Shown: positions 9,134-18,678, numbered from the stretch's first letter. The stretch: 64,000 nt of DNA from Lachnospiraceae bacterium (GCA_017470985.1 JAFUXA010000009.1:104889-168888), one strand, 5' to 3'. Notes: generated from the sequence alone by a model not told the origin. Translations and numbers: made by a program.

Positions 9134-9889
9134 ATGAGATTTATTTCTTGGAATGTAAATGGTTTGAGAGCTTGTGTAGGCAAGAATTTTCTGGAGGATT
9201 TTAATAAGTTAGATGCTGATATTTTCTGCCTACAGGAAACCAAGTTGCAGGAAGGACAGATTGAACTTGATCTGCCAGGCTATTATCAATACTGGAATTA
9301 TGCTGAGAAGAAGGGTTATAGTGGTACTGCAATATTTACCAAGGGAGAGCCAATCTCAGTGAAGCTTGGAATGGGCATAGAGGAACATGACAAGGAAGGC
9401 AGATTAATTACCTTGGAGTATGAGGATTTCTACTTCATTACATGTTACACACCAAATGCGCAAAACGAGTTGAAGCGAATTGATTATCGTATGAAATGGG
9501 AAGATGATTTCAGAGAATATCTCATGGAGTTGGACAAGACTAAGCCGGTTATTCTCTGTGGAGATTTGAATGTAGCCCACAATGAGATTGATTTGAAAAA
9601 TCCTAAGACTAATCGAGGTAACGCAGGATTTTCTGATGAGGAGCGCGGTCAGATGACGAAACTTCTGTCATCAGGATTTACAGATACATTCAGATATTTC
9701 TATCCTGACCAGGAACAGATTTATTCATGGTGGTCTTATAGATTCAAGGCCAGAGAGAAGAATGCCGGATGGCGTATTGATTATTTTATTACTTCGGATA
9801 GATTGCAGGACAAGCTGGTTGATGCCAAGATACATACAGATATCTATGGCTCAGATCACTGTCCGGTGGAGTTAGAGATTAATATATAA
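9134..9889 (+). CDS. xth: Exodeoxyribonuclease III (AP endonuclease)
   Basis: About 251 residues, full length for ExoIII/ExoA. The enzyme incises DNA at abasic sites and removes 3' blocking groups in base-excision repair. The N-terminal FISWNVNGLRA, the metal-binding Glu in CLQETKLQ, GDLNVAHNEIDL, the WWSYR motif and the catalytic SDHCPVELEI end are all present. A GTG at 9095 is in frame, but AAAGGA at 9121-9126 positions the ATG at 9134. It follows the HAD gene by 42 bases and may share its transcript. Confidence 0.94.
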   Translation: MRFISWNVNGLRACVGKNFLEDFNKLDADIFCLQETKLQEGQIELDLPGYYQYWNYAEKKGYSGTAIFTKGEPISVKLGMGIEEHDKEGRLITLEYEDFYFITCYTPNAQNELKRIDYRMKWEDDFREYLMELDKTKPVILCGDLNVAHNEIDLKNPKTNRGNAGFSDEERGQMTKLLSSGFTDTFRYFYPDQEQIYSWWSYRFKAREKNAGWRIDYFITSDRLQDKLVDAKIHTDIYGSDHCPVELEINI

Positions 9890-9977
9890 TTCATTGTAGT
9901 ATAGAAATGTTTTTTCTTAGACTGGGTAAATAATATACGAAATATGGTATTGGGGAAGAGTTAATAAGGAGATACTA

Positions 9978-11333
9978 ATGGCTAAAGATACAACAAAGAG
10001 CCTGACTACAGGCAGTCCTACAAAATTAATTATTGGTTTCGCTCTTCCACTTCTTGTGGGTATGCTTTTTCAGCAATTCTACAGTTTGGTGGATACTATA
10101 ATTGTAGGTAAGACTCTGGGAGTAGACGCCCTGGCGGCAGTTGGCTCAACCGGTTCTATCAATTTCATGATTATAGGATTTGCCATGGGTATATGTAGCG
10201 GATTTGCTATTCCTGTAGCTCAGAGATTTGGTGCAGAGGACTACAAGAGCATGAGAAAGTTCGTGGCAAACAGTGTGTGGCTATCTATTATTATCTCTGT
10301 GGTGATGACAATTGTAGTAGTGGCTCTCACCAGACAGATTCTAATATGGATGAATACGCCTGACAATATTATTGAGCAGGCTTACTCTTATATAGTTGTA
10401 ATATTTGCAGGAATTCCAGTTATATTCCTATACAATATGACTTCAGGAATTATGCGTTCTCTGGGAGACAGCAAGACACCTGTCTATTTCCTGCTTATGG
10501 CTTCAGCTATAAATATAGCTCTTGATGTAGTCTTTATTGTATATATTGGCATGGGTGTAGAGGGAGCAGGATATGCTACTATTATTTCCCAGGCTATATC
10601 AGGGGTTGCCTGTCTGATATATATTATTTTCAAATTTCCATTGCTGAAGATTCAGCGGGATGAATGGCTGTGGGACAATGGTATGGTTTCAAGACTTTTA
10701 GGAATGGGCGTTCCAATGGGATTGCAGTATTCCATAACTGCTATCGGTTCTGTGATTCTACAGACTGCGGTAAATGGTTTGGGTTCTGCAGCTGTTGCTT
10801 CCATGACTGCGGCAAATAGAATTGCAATGTTTATGGTGACACCTTTTGATGCCCTTGGTTCTACAATGGCAACCTACGGCGGACAAAATGTGGGTGCTCG
10901 CAAGCTTGAGAGATTGAAATCAGGATTGAAGTCAGCTCAGCTTCTAGGTTCAGCATATTCTCTTGTGGCTCTTGCTATTATATATTTTGGAGCTGATTAC
11001 TTGTTACTTCTATTCCTGGATGCATCAGAGACTGCTATTATTGCAGATGCCAAGACATTTATGATTATACAGGCGCTGTTTTATATACCTCTTGTTGCTG
11101 TAAATGTATTTAGATTTATCATACAGGGAATGGGATTTTCTACCTTTGCAATACTTGCAGGTGTTATGGAAATGATTGCCAGAACGGCAGCAGCCTTTAC
11201 TTTAGTTCCATGGTTTGGATTCCTGGGAGCATGTTTTGCCAGCCCATTGGCATGGATATTTGCAGATGCCTTTTTGGTACCGGCATTTTTCGGAACATAT
11301 AAGAAGCTGGAGCAGAAGCAATCTAAGATTTAA
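9978..11333 (+). CDS. MATE-family efflux transporter
   Basis: A 451-residue integral membrane protein with about 12 hydrophobic segments. It shows the MATE signatures LPLLVGMLFQQFYSLVDTIIVG near the N-terminus and GVPMGLQYSITAIGSVILQT at the start of the second half. The family exports cationic drugs or metabolites in exchange for Na+ or H+. An AAGGAG sequence sits before the ATG, and the gene is closed by a bidirectional terminator. The substrate cannot be inferred. Confidence 0.93.
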   Translation: MAKDTTKSLTTGSPTKLIIGFALPLLVGMLFQQFYSLVDTIIVGKTLGVDALAAVGSTGSINFMIIGFAMGICSGFAIPVAQRFGAEDYKSMRKFVANSVWLSIIISVVMTIVVVALTRQILIWMNTPDNIIEQAYSYIVVIFAGIPVIFLYNMTSGIMRSLGDSKTPVYFLLMASAINIALDVVFIVYIGMGVEGAGYATIISQAISGVACLIYIIFKFPLLKIQRDEWLWDNGMVSRLLGMGVPMGLQYSITAIGSVILQTAVNGLGSAAVASMTAANRIAMFMVTPFDALGSTMATYGGQNVGARKLERLKSGLKSAQLLGSAYSLVALAIIYFGADYLLLLFLDASETAIIADAKTFMIIQALFYIPLVAVNVFRFIIQGMGFSTFAILAGVMEMIARTAAAFTLVPWFGFLGACFASPLAWIFADAFLVPAFFGTYKKLEQKQSKI

Positions 11334-11339
11334 AAATAA

Positions 11340-11374
11340 AACCTGAGAGCATTATACTCTCAGGTTATTTTTTT
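11340..11374. terminator. Bidirectional terminator between convergent genes
   Basis: Perfect arms AACCTGAGAG and CTCTCAGGTT, flanked by A-rich sequence on the left and ATTTTTTT on the right. It can end the MATE transcript and the opposing 11373-11687 transcript. Confidence 0.85.
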
Positions 11375-11687
11375 AGCCCATAAGACCTCTCTGCTGACGG
11401 TCCATGTCCTCAACTACGATGTCGTATATCTCTCCATGAGTTCTGCAGTAAGATAGCACATCCCATGGCTCATTTGTATGGTAGTGAAGCTTGATAATAG
11501 CCTTCTCACCATTTACATCCTCACCGCTGTCGCCGGCGATTACCATTGAGTCACCTTTGATATTGGTAAGTACATATTCTCTAATCTCATCTGTCAGATC
11601 ATCTGCTACATCATCAGGATCATCTCCGTCTGCTACATATTGATCTAATAGAAGCTGTGTATCATAACGAAATTCTAATGGTTCCAT
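11373..11687 (-). CDS. Orphan FakA/DAK2-like middle domain protein (104 aa)
   Basis: A 104-residue acidic protein. Its core (GDSMVIAGDSGED, IKLHYHTNEPWDVLSYC, GEIYDIVVEDMDRQ) resembles the middle region of fatty-acid kinase FakA, where GDS..VVVGD and IKVHVHTNHPG..L are typical. The kinase domain and the C-terminal part are absent, so this is a stand-alone domain. AAAGGAAAA is properly placed before the minus-strand ATG, and the frame is clean from start to terminator, so it looks like a real short gene, not decay. It may be a regulatory or partner protein for a FakAB/DegV lipid-kinase system; that role is inferred. Confidence 0.65.
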   Translation of the reverse strand: MEPLEFRYDTQLLLDQYVADGDDPDDVADDLTDEIREYVLTNIKGDSMVIAGDSGEDVNGEKAIIKLHYHTNEPWDVLSYCRTHGEIYDIVVEDMDRQQRGLMG

Positions 11688-11787
11688 AATTTTTCCTTTC
11701 TGAAATAGATTTCATTTTCCATGCCATTATATCAAGAGAACATTTCTTTGTAAATGATATGAAATACATTAGTTAGTTAAAACAAAC

Positions 11788-11849
11788 TTGACAGATACCC
11801 CACGGGGGTATATTATTATGCACATAGGATGGATACCCCATAGGGGTAT
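11788..11849 (+). promoter_or_regulatory. csoR-copA promoter with two CsoR-type operators
   Basis: A -35 TTGACA (11788-11793) and -10 TATTAT (11811-11816) are separated by 17 bases. The palindrome ATACCCCACGGGGGTAT (11795-11811) fills the spacer. A second, perfect palindrome ATACCCCATAGGGGTAT (11833-11849) follows the expected transcription start. G/C-tract palindromes of the form TACCCC-N-GGGGTA are the known operator type of Cu(I)-responsive CsoR repressors, and the next gene encodes CsoR. Autoregulation of csoR-copA is therefore strongly implied. Confidence 0.9.
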
Positions 11850-11866
11850 GTTTGGAGGTGACAAAT

Positions 11867-12229
11867 ATGTCAGAGAATAACAAGATAGATATAGCTGCTA
11901 TGGATGGAAACAGTTGTGAAGATATTACAGAAAGCCCAGGGTGTTGCTGTCATAGAACCAAGGAGAGAAGTGAGAAGGAGTACAAGGATTTAATCAATAG
12001 ATTAAATCGTATAGAAGGTCAGGTTCGCGGTGTGACCAACATGGTTCAAAATGATGCTTATTGCGTGGATATATTGGTGCAGGTCAGCGCAATTAGAAGT
12101 GCATTGAATTCATTTAACAAAGTGCTTCTGGAGAATCACATTAAGACATGTGTCAAGGATGATATCTTGTCCGGCAGTGATGACAAGGTGGAAGAGTTGG
12201 TTGACACCATTCAGAAACTTATGAAGTAG
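11867..12229 (+). CDS. csoR: CsoR-family copper-sensing transcriptional repressor
   Basis: About 120 residues. The DUF156/CsoR fold is seen from RLNRIEGQVRGVTNMV onward. The Cu(I) ligand triad is present as Cys66, His91 and Cys95, with the same 25- and 4-residue spacings as the Mycobacterium CsoR Cys-His-Cys site. An extra N-terminal stretch contains three consecutive cysteines and a histidine (SPGCCCHR), which might bind metal too. The ATG at 11867 follows GGAGGTG; a TTG at 11852 overlaps that site and is rejected. It is expected to release its operators when copper binds, allowing copA expression 23 bases downstream. Confidence 0.93.
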   Translation: MSENNKIDIAAMDGNSCEDITESPGCCCHRTKERSEKEYKDLINRLNRIEGQVRGVTNMVQNDAYCVDILVQVSAIRSALNSFNKVLLENHIKTCVKDDILSGSDDKVEELVDTIQKLMK

Positions 12230-12252
12230 CGGTTGTTAAAAGAGGTACAGAT

Positions 12253-14934
12253 ATGCAGAAATATAATGTGACTGGAATGAGTTGTGCAGCCTGTAGCGCC
12301 AGGGTGGACAAGGCTGTGAGAAATATTGAGGGAGTTGATGAGGTTGCAGTAAATCTCCTGACAAATTCCATGAATGTGGAAGGACATGTGGATTGCCAGG
12401 CAGTAGTGGCAGCAGTGGAGGCTGCTGGATATGGAGCAGAACTAGTGGAGGACAATTCTAATACCCAAGGCAATTCAAGGGGCTTAACTAATGGAGATAA
12501 TGAAGCTGATAAATCTACAGTTAGAAAGCGAAGTTCTCAGGATCTAAATAAAACTCAGAAAGCAGAATTTAATGCCATCAGAAGGAGATTGATTACTTCT
12601 CTGGTTTTCCTCCTGCCTCTCATGTATATAACAATGGGACATATAATGTGGAAGTGGCCTCTGCCTGCGGTGTTAGGGGACAATCCTATGGCCATAGGTT
12701 TGCTGGAGATGACTATAACCGGAATCATCATGGTTATCAATCAGAAGTTTTTCATAAATGGTTTCAAGGGCTTGAGACATATGGCTCCTAATATGGATAC
12801 CCTGGTGGCTTTAGGAGCGGGGGTGTCATTTGCCTATAGCTTAGTGGTGCTTTTTCAAATGACAGCTGTGCCACCGGCAGAAGCAGCTATGACCATGGAT
12901 GGAATGGAAGCTGGTGGAGCAATGCCTAGAATCCACGAACTGCTTCACGGACTTTATTTTGAATCCGCAGCAATGATACTGACTTTGATTACTGTAGGTA
13001 AACTTTTAGAATCTTATTCCAAAGGTCGAACCACAGATGCTTTGAAAGGCCTTATGGATCTCACACCTCAGGAGGCTAGAGTTGTGCGTCAGGATCAGGA
13101 GATGATGGTTTCTGTGGAGGAGGTTTTGGTTGGAGATATCTATGTTGTAAAACCGGGAGAATCAATTCCTGTGGATGGCGTCATTGTGTCAGGAGGAGGA
13201 GCTGTAGATGAGTCTGCTCTAACCGGGGAAAGTATTCCGGTAGATAAGGCAGAAGGCCATGAGGTTACAGCAGCTACCATAAATGTGGATGGATATATGA
13301 CCTGTCGGGCTACCCGCGTGGGAAATGATACAACTATCTCTCAGATAATCAAGATGGTATCAGATTCCGCAGCTACCAAGGCTCCAATTGCCAAGGTGGC
13401 AGACAAGGTATCCGGAGTGTTTGTTCCAATTGTGCTTATAATTGCACTTATAACTTTGGCAGTCTGGCTTCTTGCGGGAGAGACAGTAGGATTTGCTCTG
13501 GCGAGAGCTATATCGGTATTGGTTATAAGTTGCCCTTGTGCTTTGGGCCTTGCCACACCTGTAGCCATTATGGTGGGAAATGGCATAGGAGCCCGCAATG
13601 GAATATTATTTAAAAACGCAACTGCTCTGGAAAATGTTGGCAAAACGGAAGTTGTAGTATTTGACAAGACCGGCACGGTTACCACAGGAAAGCCGAAGGT
13701 TATGGATGTGATTCCAAATGATAATATTTCACAGGAAGACCTGCTTAAATATGCAGCTGCTGTGGAGGCCAAAAGCTCTCATCCTCTGGCTAGGGCTGTT
13801 ATAGATTATGCGGATAATCAGGCGGTTCAGATTCTAGATGTATCTGATTTCAAAAATATAACCGGTCAGGGCGTTACTGCTGAATTGAATGGTTCTCAAT
13901 TATATGGAGGCAAAGCTGAATATATAAGAGAAAAGGTTGGGGAAGCTTATGACGCATTTGCCCTGAAACATAATGTGGCAAATATGGCTGCCCAGGGAGC
14001 CACACCACTGTTTTTTGCAGTTGATGACCAAATGTATGGAATGATTACAGTGGCTGATGAGATAAAAGAGGACAGCGCTCAGGCTGTAAAGTGGCTTCAT
14101 GCAATGGGTATCAAGACGGTTATGCTTACAGGTGATCGAATTGAGACTGCTAGAGTTATTGCTGCCAAGGCAGGCATAGAAAATGTTATTGCAGGTGTGC
14201 TGCCAAATACTAAATCAGAGGTTGTGCAGGCTATTTCAGAGCGAGCCAAGGTTATGATGGTTGGAGATGGAATAAATGATGCTCCGGCCCTGACAGCTGC
14301 AGATAACGGTGTGGCCATTGGAGCCGGCGCTGATATTGCAATGGATGCCGCTGAGGTTGTATTGGTTGAGAATCGAATGACAGATGTGGTATCAGCCATT
14401 AGATTAAGTAAGTATACTTTGAGAAATATTTATGAAAATCTCTTCTGGGCATTTTTCTATAATATAATATGTATACCCATTGCTGCAGGAGCCTGGATAC
14501 ATTTAACAGGCTGGGAAATGAATCCTATGTACGGAGCCGCGGCCATGAGTCTGTCAAGCTTCTGCGTGGTAATGAATGCGCTGCGATTGAATCTGTATGA
14601 CATTCGCAAAGAGACTAGAATTAGTAAGTCAAAGAGTGAAGAAGATGCAATCTCAAATTATCTGAAGGAAATAGTAGATAAATATGTGGTTGTTGATTTG
14701 TTAAAAGAAAATGGAGGTAACAAGATGAATACTGTATTAAATGTAGAAGGAATGATGTGTGCCCACTGCGAGGCTCATGTAAAGGAAGCTTTGGAGAAGC
14801 TGGATGGTGTTGTGAAAGCTACAGCAGACCATGATGCCAACCAGGTGGAAGTTGAGTTGAATGGCAATGTGTCAGAGGAAACTTTTGCCAAGGCTATAGC
14901 TGATGCAGGTTATGAATTCAAGGGAATTAAATAA
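12253..14934 (+). CDS. copA: Copper-exporting P1B-type ATPase CopA with N- and C-terminal metal-binding domains
   Basis: An 893-residue Cu+ exporter. It has an N-terminal HMA domain (GMSCAAC, residues 8-14), eight expected membrane helices, the TGES actuator, the Cu-site SCPCALG (about 426-432), the phosphorylation motif DKTGTVTTG (Asp near 471), the nucleotide-site SSHPLARAV and GDGINDAPAL (near 672). The final membrane signature MYGAAAMSLSSFCVVMNALRL is typical of CopA. Unusually, a second HMA domain (GMMCAHC, Cys836 and Cys839) is fused at the C-terminus and has its own in-frame start (see the 14725 entry). Expression is probably controlled by CsoR. Confidence 0.95.
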   Translation: MQKYNVTGMSCAACSARVDKAVRNIEGVDEVAVNLLTNSMNVEGHVDCQAVVAAVEAAGYGAELVEDNSNTQGNSRGLTNGDNEADKSTVRKRSSQDLNKTQKAEFNAIRRRLITSLVFLLPLMYITMGHIMWKWPLPAVLGDNPMAIGLLEMTITGIIMVINQKFFINGFKGLRHMAPNMDTLVALGAGVSFAYSLVVLFQMTAVPPAEAAMTMDGMEAGGAMPRIHELLHGLYFESAAMILTLITVGKLLESYSKGRTTDALKGLMDLTPQEARVVRQDQEMMVSVEEVLVGDIYVVKPGESIPVDGVIVSGGGAVDESALTGESIPVDKAEGHEVTAATINVDGYMTCRATRVGNDTTISQIIKMVSDSAATKAPIAKVADKVSGVFVPIVLIIALITLAVWLLAGETVGFALARAISVLVISCPCALGLATPVAIMVGNGIGARNGILFKNATALENVGKTEVVVFDKTGTVTTGKPKVMDVIPNDNISQEDLLKYAAAVEAKSSHPLARAVIDYADNQAVQILDVSDFKNITGQGVTAELNGSQLYGGKAEYIREKVGEAYDAFALKHNVANMAAQGATPLFFAVDDQMYGMITVADEIKEDSAQAVKWLHAMGIKTVMLTGDRIETARVIAAKAGIENVIAGVLPNTKSEVVQAISERAKVMMVGDGINDAPALTAADNGVAIGAGADIAMDAAEVVLVENRMTDVVSAIRLSKYTLRNIYENLFWAFFYNIICIPIAAGAWIHLTGWEMNPMYGAAAMSLSSFCVVMNALRLNLYDIRKETRISKSKSEEDAISNYLKEIVDKYVVVDLLKENGGNKMNTVLNVEGMMCAHCEAHVKEALEKLDGVVKATADHDANQVEVELNGNVSEETFAKAIADAGYEFKGIK
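14725..14934 (+). CDS. Possible internally initiated CopZ-like copper chaperone (69 aa) inside copA
   Basis: Within copA and in the same frame, a Met codon at 14725 is preceded by GGAGG at 14713-14717 with 7-base spacing, as good as any ribosome site in this window. Translation from here would give a complete 69-residue HMA protein beginning MNTVLNVEGMMCAHCEAHV, the size and pattern of CopZ chaperones. The stretch before it (SKSKSEEDAISN...KENGGNK) reads like a linker or former intergenic sequence. The site could yield both a CopA-CopZ fusion and free CopZ, or be a relic of two separate genes. Initiation is inferred from sequence only. Confidence 0.55.
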   Translation: MNTVLNVEGMMCAHCEAHVKEALEKLDGVVKATADHDANQVEVELNGNVSEETFAKAIADAGYEFKGIK

Positions 14935-14946
14935 AATATTAATTAA

Positions 14947-14985
14947 GCACGCTGGTATTGTAATGGGTACCAGCGTGTATTATTA
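14947..14985 (+). terminator. Terminator after copA
   Basis: Arms GCACGCTGGTA and TACCAGCGTG around a 10-base loop, followed by TATTATTATT. Confidence 0.75.
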
Positions 14986-15046
14986 TTATGGATAAATATA
15001 AGTATTTAAGAAGTTATAAGTTATAAAAGGGTAGAAGGAATAAGAC

Positions 15047-16237
15047 ATGATTAATGAACAATTTAAACAGATGCTTGGCGCAAAATCTGTAATCAGAGAA
15101 TTGAGCGAGTATGCAACCAAAAGAGGGACAGAAATAGGATATGACAATGTATTTGATTACAGTTTGGGAAATCCATCTGTACCCTGTCCGGACAGTTATA
15201 CAGAGGCTGTGCTGGATATTCACCAGAATATGAATCCTATGGAGATTCATGGTTATAGTCCATCAACTACTTTGCCATCTGCAAGACAGGCGGTGGCTGA
15301 CAGTTTAAATGAGAGATTTCAGATGGATTATGCTATGGAGCATATTTTCATGACGTCCGGTGCTGCAGGGGCATTGGCTCATGCTTTGAGGGCAGTGACA
15401 AAACCTGGAGACAAGGTAATAACATTTGCACCATTTTTCCCTGAGTACATACCATATGTAACAGGATGCGGTGATGAGCTGGTGGTAGTTCCTGCAAACA
15501 CAGAGGATTTTCAGATTAACTTTGAAGCCTTTAAAGACATGCTTACAGAGGATGTAATGGCAGTTTTGATAAATACTCCAAACAATCCTTCAGGCGTTGT
15601 ATATTCGAAGGAAACTATTCAGGAGATGGCGCGCATTTTACAGGAGGCACAAGATCGCTTTGGACATGATATCTTCCTTATTAGCGATGAGCCTTATCGT
15701 GAGATTCTGTTCGATGGTGAGACATATACATATCCAAGTAAGTTCTACGATAATACATTGAGCTGCTATTCTTTTTCCAAGAGCTTAAGTCTGCCGGGAG
15801 AGAGAATTGGATATGTGGCAGTTAATCCGAGAGCGACTGATGCAGACATATTGGTTGCCATTATGGCACAGATCAGTCGAGGTATCGGCCATAATTGCCC
15901 ATCTTCATCAGTTCAGTTGGCGGTATCACGAGCTTTGGATGATACCAGTGATTTGTCAGTATATGAAACCAATATGAATATTTTGTATGATGAGCTTGTA
16001 AAGCTTGGATTCAATGTGGTGAGACCAGGGGGAACTTTTTACATTTTCCCACAGGCTCTAGAGGAGGATGCAGTTGCATTTTGCCAGAAGGCCAAGGAAT
16101 ATGATTTGATTTTGGTGCCATCAGATTCTTTTGGGGTGAAAGGATATTTCAGAATGGCATATTGTATAGATACAGAAAAGGTGCGCAGATCTGTTGAAGC
16201 GCTTCGCAGATTTATAGAGACGGAATACAAGAGATAG
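15047..16237 (+). CDS. Pyridoxal-phosphate aminotransferase, class I/II
   Basis: A 396-residue fold-type I aminotransferase, probably for an aspartate-, aromatic- or alanine-type amino acid. Key elements are the cofactor-site GAAGALAHAL, the NTPNNPSGVVYS motif (Asn binding the PLP pyridine side), the Asp/Tyr pair in LISDEPYREI, the Schiff-base Lys in YSFSKSLSLPGERIGY and a C-terminal Arg in YFRMAYC. It has a weak AGAAGGAA ribosome site and stands just before the glycosyltransferase gene. The substrate is not resolvable from sequence. Confidence 0.85.
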   Translation: MINEQFKQMLGAKSVIRELSEYATKRGTEIGYDNVFDYSLGNPSVPCPDSYTEAVLDIHQNMNPMEIHGYSPSTTLPSARQAVADSLNERFQMDYAMEHIFMTSGAAGALAHALRAVTKPGDKVITFAPFFPEYIPYVTGCGDELVVVPANTEDFQINFEAFKDMLTEDVMAVLINTPNNPSGVVYSKETIQEMARILQEAQDRFGHDIFLISDEPYREILFDGETYTYPSKFYDNTLSCYSFSKSLSLPGERIGYVAVNPRATDADILVAIMAQISRGIGHNCPSSSVQLAVSRALDDTSDLSVYETNMNILYDELVKLGFNVVRPGGTFYIFPQALEEDAVAFCQKAKEYDLILVPSDSFGVKGYFRMAYCIDTEKVRRSVEALRRFIETEYKR

Positions 16238-16257
16238 ACCGACAAGGAGGGGTTGTT

Positions 16258-17295
16258 ATGATTACAATTTCATTGTGCATGATAGTGAAAAACGAAGAGG
16301 AGGTTCTGGCAAGATGCTTGGATTCTGTGGCAGATCTTATGGATGAGATTATTATTGTGGATACTGGGTCCACTGATGCCACCAAGGAAATAGCTGCTAA
16401 GTATACTGACAAAGTATATGATTTCAAATGGACAGGAAGCTTCTCTGATGCGAGAAATTATTCCTTCTCACTGGCTACTCAGGAATATATATATGCTCCT
16501 GATGCTGATGAGATGTTGGATGAGGAGAACAGGGAACATTTCCGCAAGTTGAAGGAAGTACTTCTGCCGGAAATTGAAATAGTACAGATGAAATATCGCA
16601 CAGTGACAGAGTATAATACTGTGTTAAATATTGCAAATGAATACAGACCGAAATTGTTCAAGAGACTTCGAGAATTTGTCTGGGTGGATCCTATTCATGA
16701 GACAGTGAGAATTGAGCCGGTGGTATTTGACAGCGATATAGAGATATTGCATAAGCCAACTGGTATGCATAGCAAGAGAGATTTCGGAGTCTTCGAGAGA
16801 CTGGTTAGAAATTCGAAAGAGTTGTCGCCGAAGTTGTTCAAGATGTATATACGGGAGTTGTATCTCACAGGTGACAAGACGGATCTGTCCAATGCGGAGG
16901 ATTATCTTATGCATCTGTCTGACACGACCATGGATGTGGATGTGAAGAAATCAGTGGATAGTGTGCTATTGAAGAATTACAGATTAAATGGCAGGGAATA
17001 TGATTTCTTGAAAACATTTGCCAAGGCTATTGTAAATGAGCCTTGCTCGGAGACCTGTTATGAAGCAGGATTATTTTACATGTCCAAGGAAGACTATGCC
17101 GAGGCATCCTTGTGGTTGTATAATGCGGCAAATGAGACTGAGTGCCTGATTGATGTACATTCATCTGGGGACAAGGCACTGGAGAATCTCATTAACTGCT
17201 ACATGAAAATGGGAGAAGGTTACGAGGATTTAATTGCAGTGGCCAGTCAGAAACTAAAAGACTGGAAACTTCCGGAAGAGAGTGTTATAATTTAG
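16258..17295 (+). CDS. Family 2 glycosyltransferase
   Basis: A 345-residue GT-A fold protein. The N-terminus ISLCMIVKNEEEVLARCLDSV and EIIIVDTGSTDAT form the nucleotide-sugar site, and YAPDADEML supplies the DxD-type metal motif. WVDPIHETVRIEP and a helical, TPR-like C-terminal half follow. Such proteins transfer a sugar from a nucleotide donor to an unknown acceptor (glycan, lipid or protein). No signal or membrane segment is evident. AAGGAGG precedes the ATG. Confidence 0.85.
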   Translation: MITISLCMIVKNEEEVLARCLDSVADLMDEIIIVDTGSTDATKEIAAKYTDKVYDFKWTGSFSDARNYSFSLATQEYIYAPDADEMLDEENREHFRKLKEVLLPEIEIVQMKYRTVTEYNTVLNIANEYRPKLFKRLREFVWVDPIHETVRIEPVVFDSDIEILHKPTGMHSKRDFGVFERLVRNSKELSPKLFKMYIRELYLTGDKTDLSNAEDYLMHLSDTTMDVDVKKSVDSVLLKNYRLNGREYDFLKTFAKAIVNEPCSETCYEAGLFYMSKEDYAEASLWLYNAANETECLIDVHSSGDKALENLINCYMKMGEGYEDLIAVASQKLKDWKLPEESVII

Positions 17296-17337
17296 ACAAT
17301 GATAAAAAATTAACAATGTTTTTCAGGGAGGCTTTTT

Positions 17338-18678
17338 ATGGATTTTACAAATGAGTACAATCAGAAATTAGTTTCAGCTGATGAGGCAGTGAAAGTTGTT
17401 AAATCAGGTGATTGGGTAGACTATGGTTGGTGCGTGGGCACTGTTGATGCATTGGATGAGGCTCTGGCCAGGAGAACTGACGAGCTGAAGGATGTGAAGA
17501 TTCGTGGTGGAATCCTCTTCAAGATTCCTGCAGTATTTGCCAGAGAAGATGCAGGAGAACATTTCTGCTGGAATTCATGGCATATGAGCGGAGTCGAGAG
17601 AAAGCTCATCTCCATGGGAGTGGCTTATTATAATCCTTTGAAATATTCTGAGTTGCCTAGATATTATCGTGAGAATCTGGCACCTGTGGATGTGGCCATG
17701 ATGCAGGTGGCACCAATGGACAAGCATGGATATTTCAACTTCGGACCTAGCGCATCTCACATGGCAGCAGTATGTGAGAGAGCTGGCAAGATTATTGTGG
17801 AAGTAAATGAGAATATGCCTCGCTGCCTGGGTGGATTTGAGGAAGGAATACATATCTCTCAGGTTGATTACATTGTGCAGGGCAAGAATCCAGCCCTTGG
17901 AGAATTGCCGGCAGGTGGCCCTGCTACTGAAGTTGATAAGAAGGTTGCGCAGCTTATTGTTGACGAGATTCCAAATGGAGCCTGCCTACAGCTTGGAATC
18001 GGTGGTATGCCAAATGCAGTCGGAGCATTGATTGCAGAATCTGATTTGAAGGATTTGGGTGTGCACACCGAGATGTATGTAGATGCCTTTGTTGATATTG
18101 CCAAGGCTGGCAAGATTACAGGCTTGAAGAAGAACATTGATAAGGGCAGACAGGTATATGCCTTTGGTGCAGGAACCAAGAAGATGTACGATTATCTGGA
18201 TGACAATCCTGCTCTGATGAGTGCACCGGTTGATTATACCAATGGCATTGCCCAGATTTCTGCCATTGATAATTTCATTTCTATTAATAATGCTGTAGAT
18301 ATTGATTTGTACGGACAGATTAATGCTGAGTCAGCAGGCGTGAAGCAGATAAGCGGTGCCGGCGGACAGTTGGATTTTGTATTAGGAGCATATCAGTCTA
18401 ATGGCGGTAAGAGCTTCGTATGTATGTCATCTACATTTACAACCAAGGATGGCACAGTGAAGTCTCGTATCAGACCTACATTGGCAGAGGGCTCTACAGT
18501 AACAGATACCAGACCAAATACTCATTATGTAGTTACAGAATATGGTAAGGTGTGTCTGAAGGGCATGTCCACATGGGAGAGAGCAGAGGCTCTTATCTCA
18601 ATTGCTCATCCAGACTTTAGAGATGACCTTATCAAGGAAGCAGAAGCCATGAAGATCTGGCGTAGAAGTAATAGATAG
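17338..18678 (+). CDS. but: Butyryl-CoA:acetate CoA-transferase
   Basis: A 446-residue member of the acetyl-CoA hydrolase/transferase family. It closely follows the pattern I recall for Lachnospiraceae butyryl-CoA:acetate CoA-transferases: [45 protein letters not shown] and [10 protein letters not shown], which contains the expected catalytic Glu, through to the C-terminal KIWRRSNR. The enzyme moves CoA from butyryl-CoA to acetate, the last step of butyrate formation in many gut Firmicutes. It is a single gene with its own terminator, apart from the other butyrate genes. A related propionyl or 4-hydroxybutyrate specificity is possible. Confidence 0.88.
   Translation: MDFTNEYNQKLVSADEAVKVVKSGDWVDYGWCVGTVDALDEALARRTDELKDVKIRGGILFKIPAVFAREDAGEHFCWNSWHMSGVERKLISMGVAYYNPLKYSELPRYYRENLAPVDVAMMQVAPMDKHGYFNFGPSASHMAAVCERAGKIIVEVNENMPRCLGGFEEGIHISQVDYIVQGKNPALGELPAGGPATEVDKKVAQLIVDEIPNGACLQLGIGGMPNAVGALIAESDLKDLGVHTEMYVDAFVDIAKAGKITGLKKNIDKGRQVYAFGAGTKKMYDYLDDNPALMSAPVDYTNGIAQISAIDNFISINNAVDIDLYGQINAESAGVKQISGAGGQLDFVLGAYQSNGGKSFVCMSSTFTTKDGTVKSRIRPTLAEGSTVTDTRPNTHYVVTEYGKVCLKGMSTWERAEALISIAHPDFRDDLIKEAEAMKIWRRSNR

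Noticed and set aside
14641-14934. A frameshift or separate copZ gene next to copA
   Set aside because: The frame is open and continuous from copA through the HMA domain; it is a fusion with a possible internal start, not a break.
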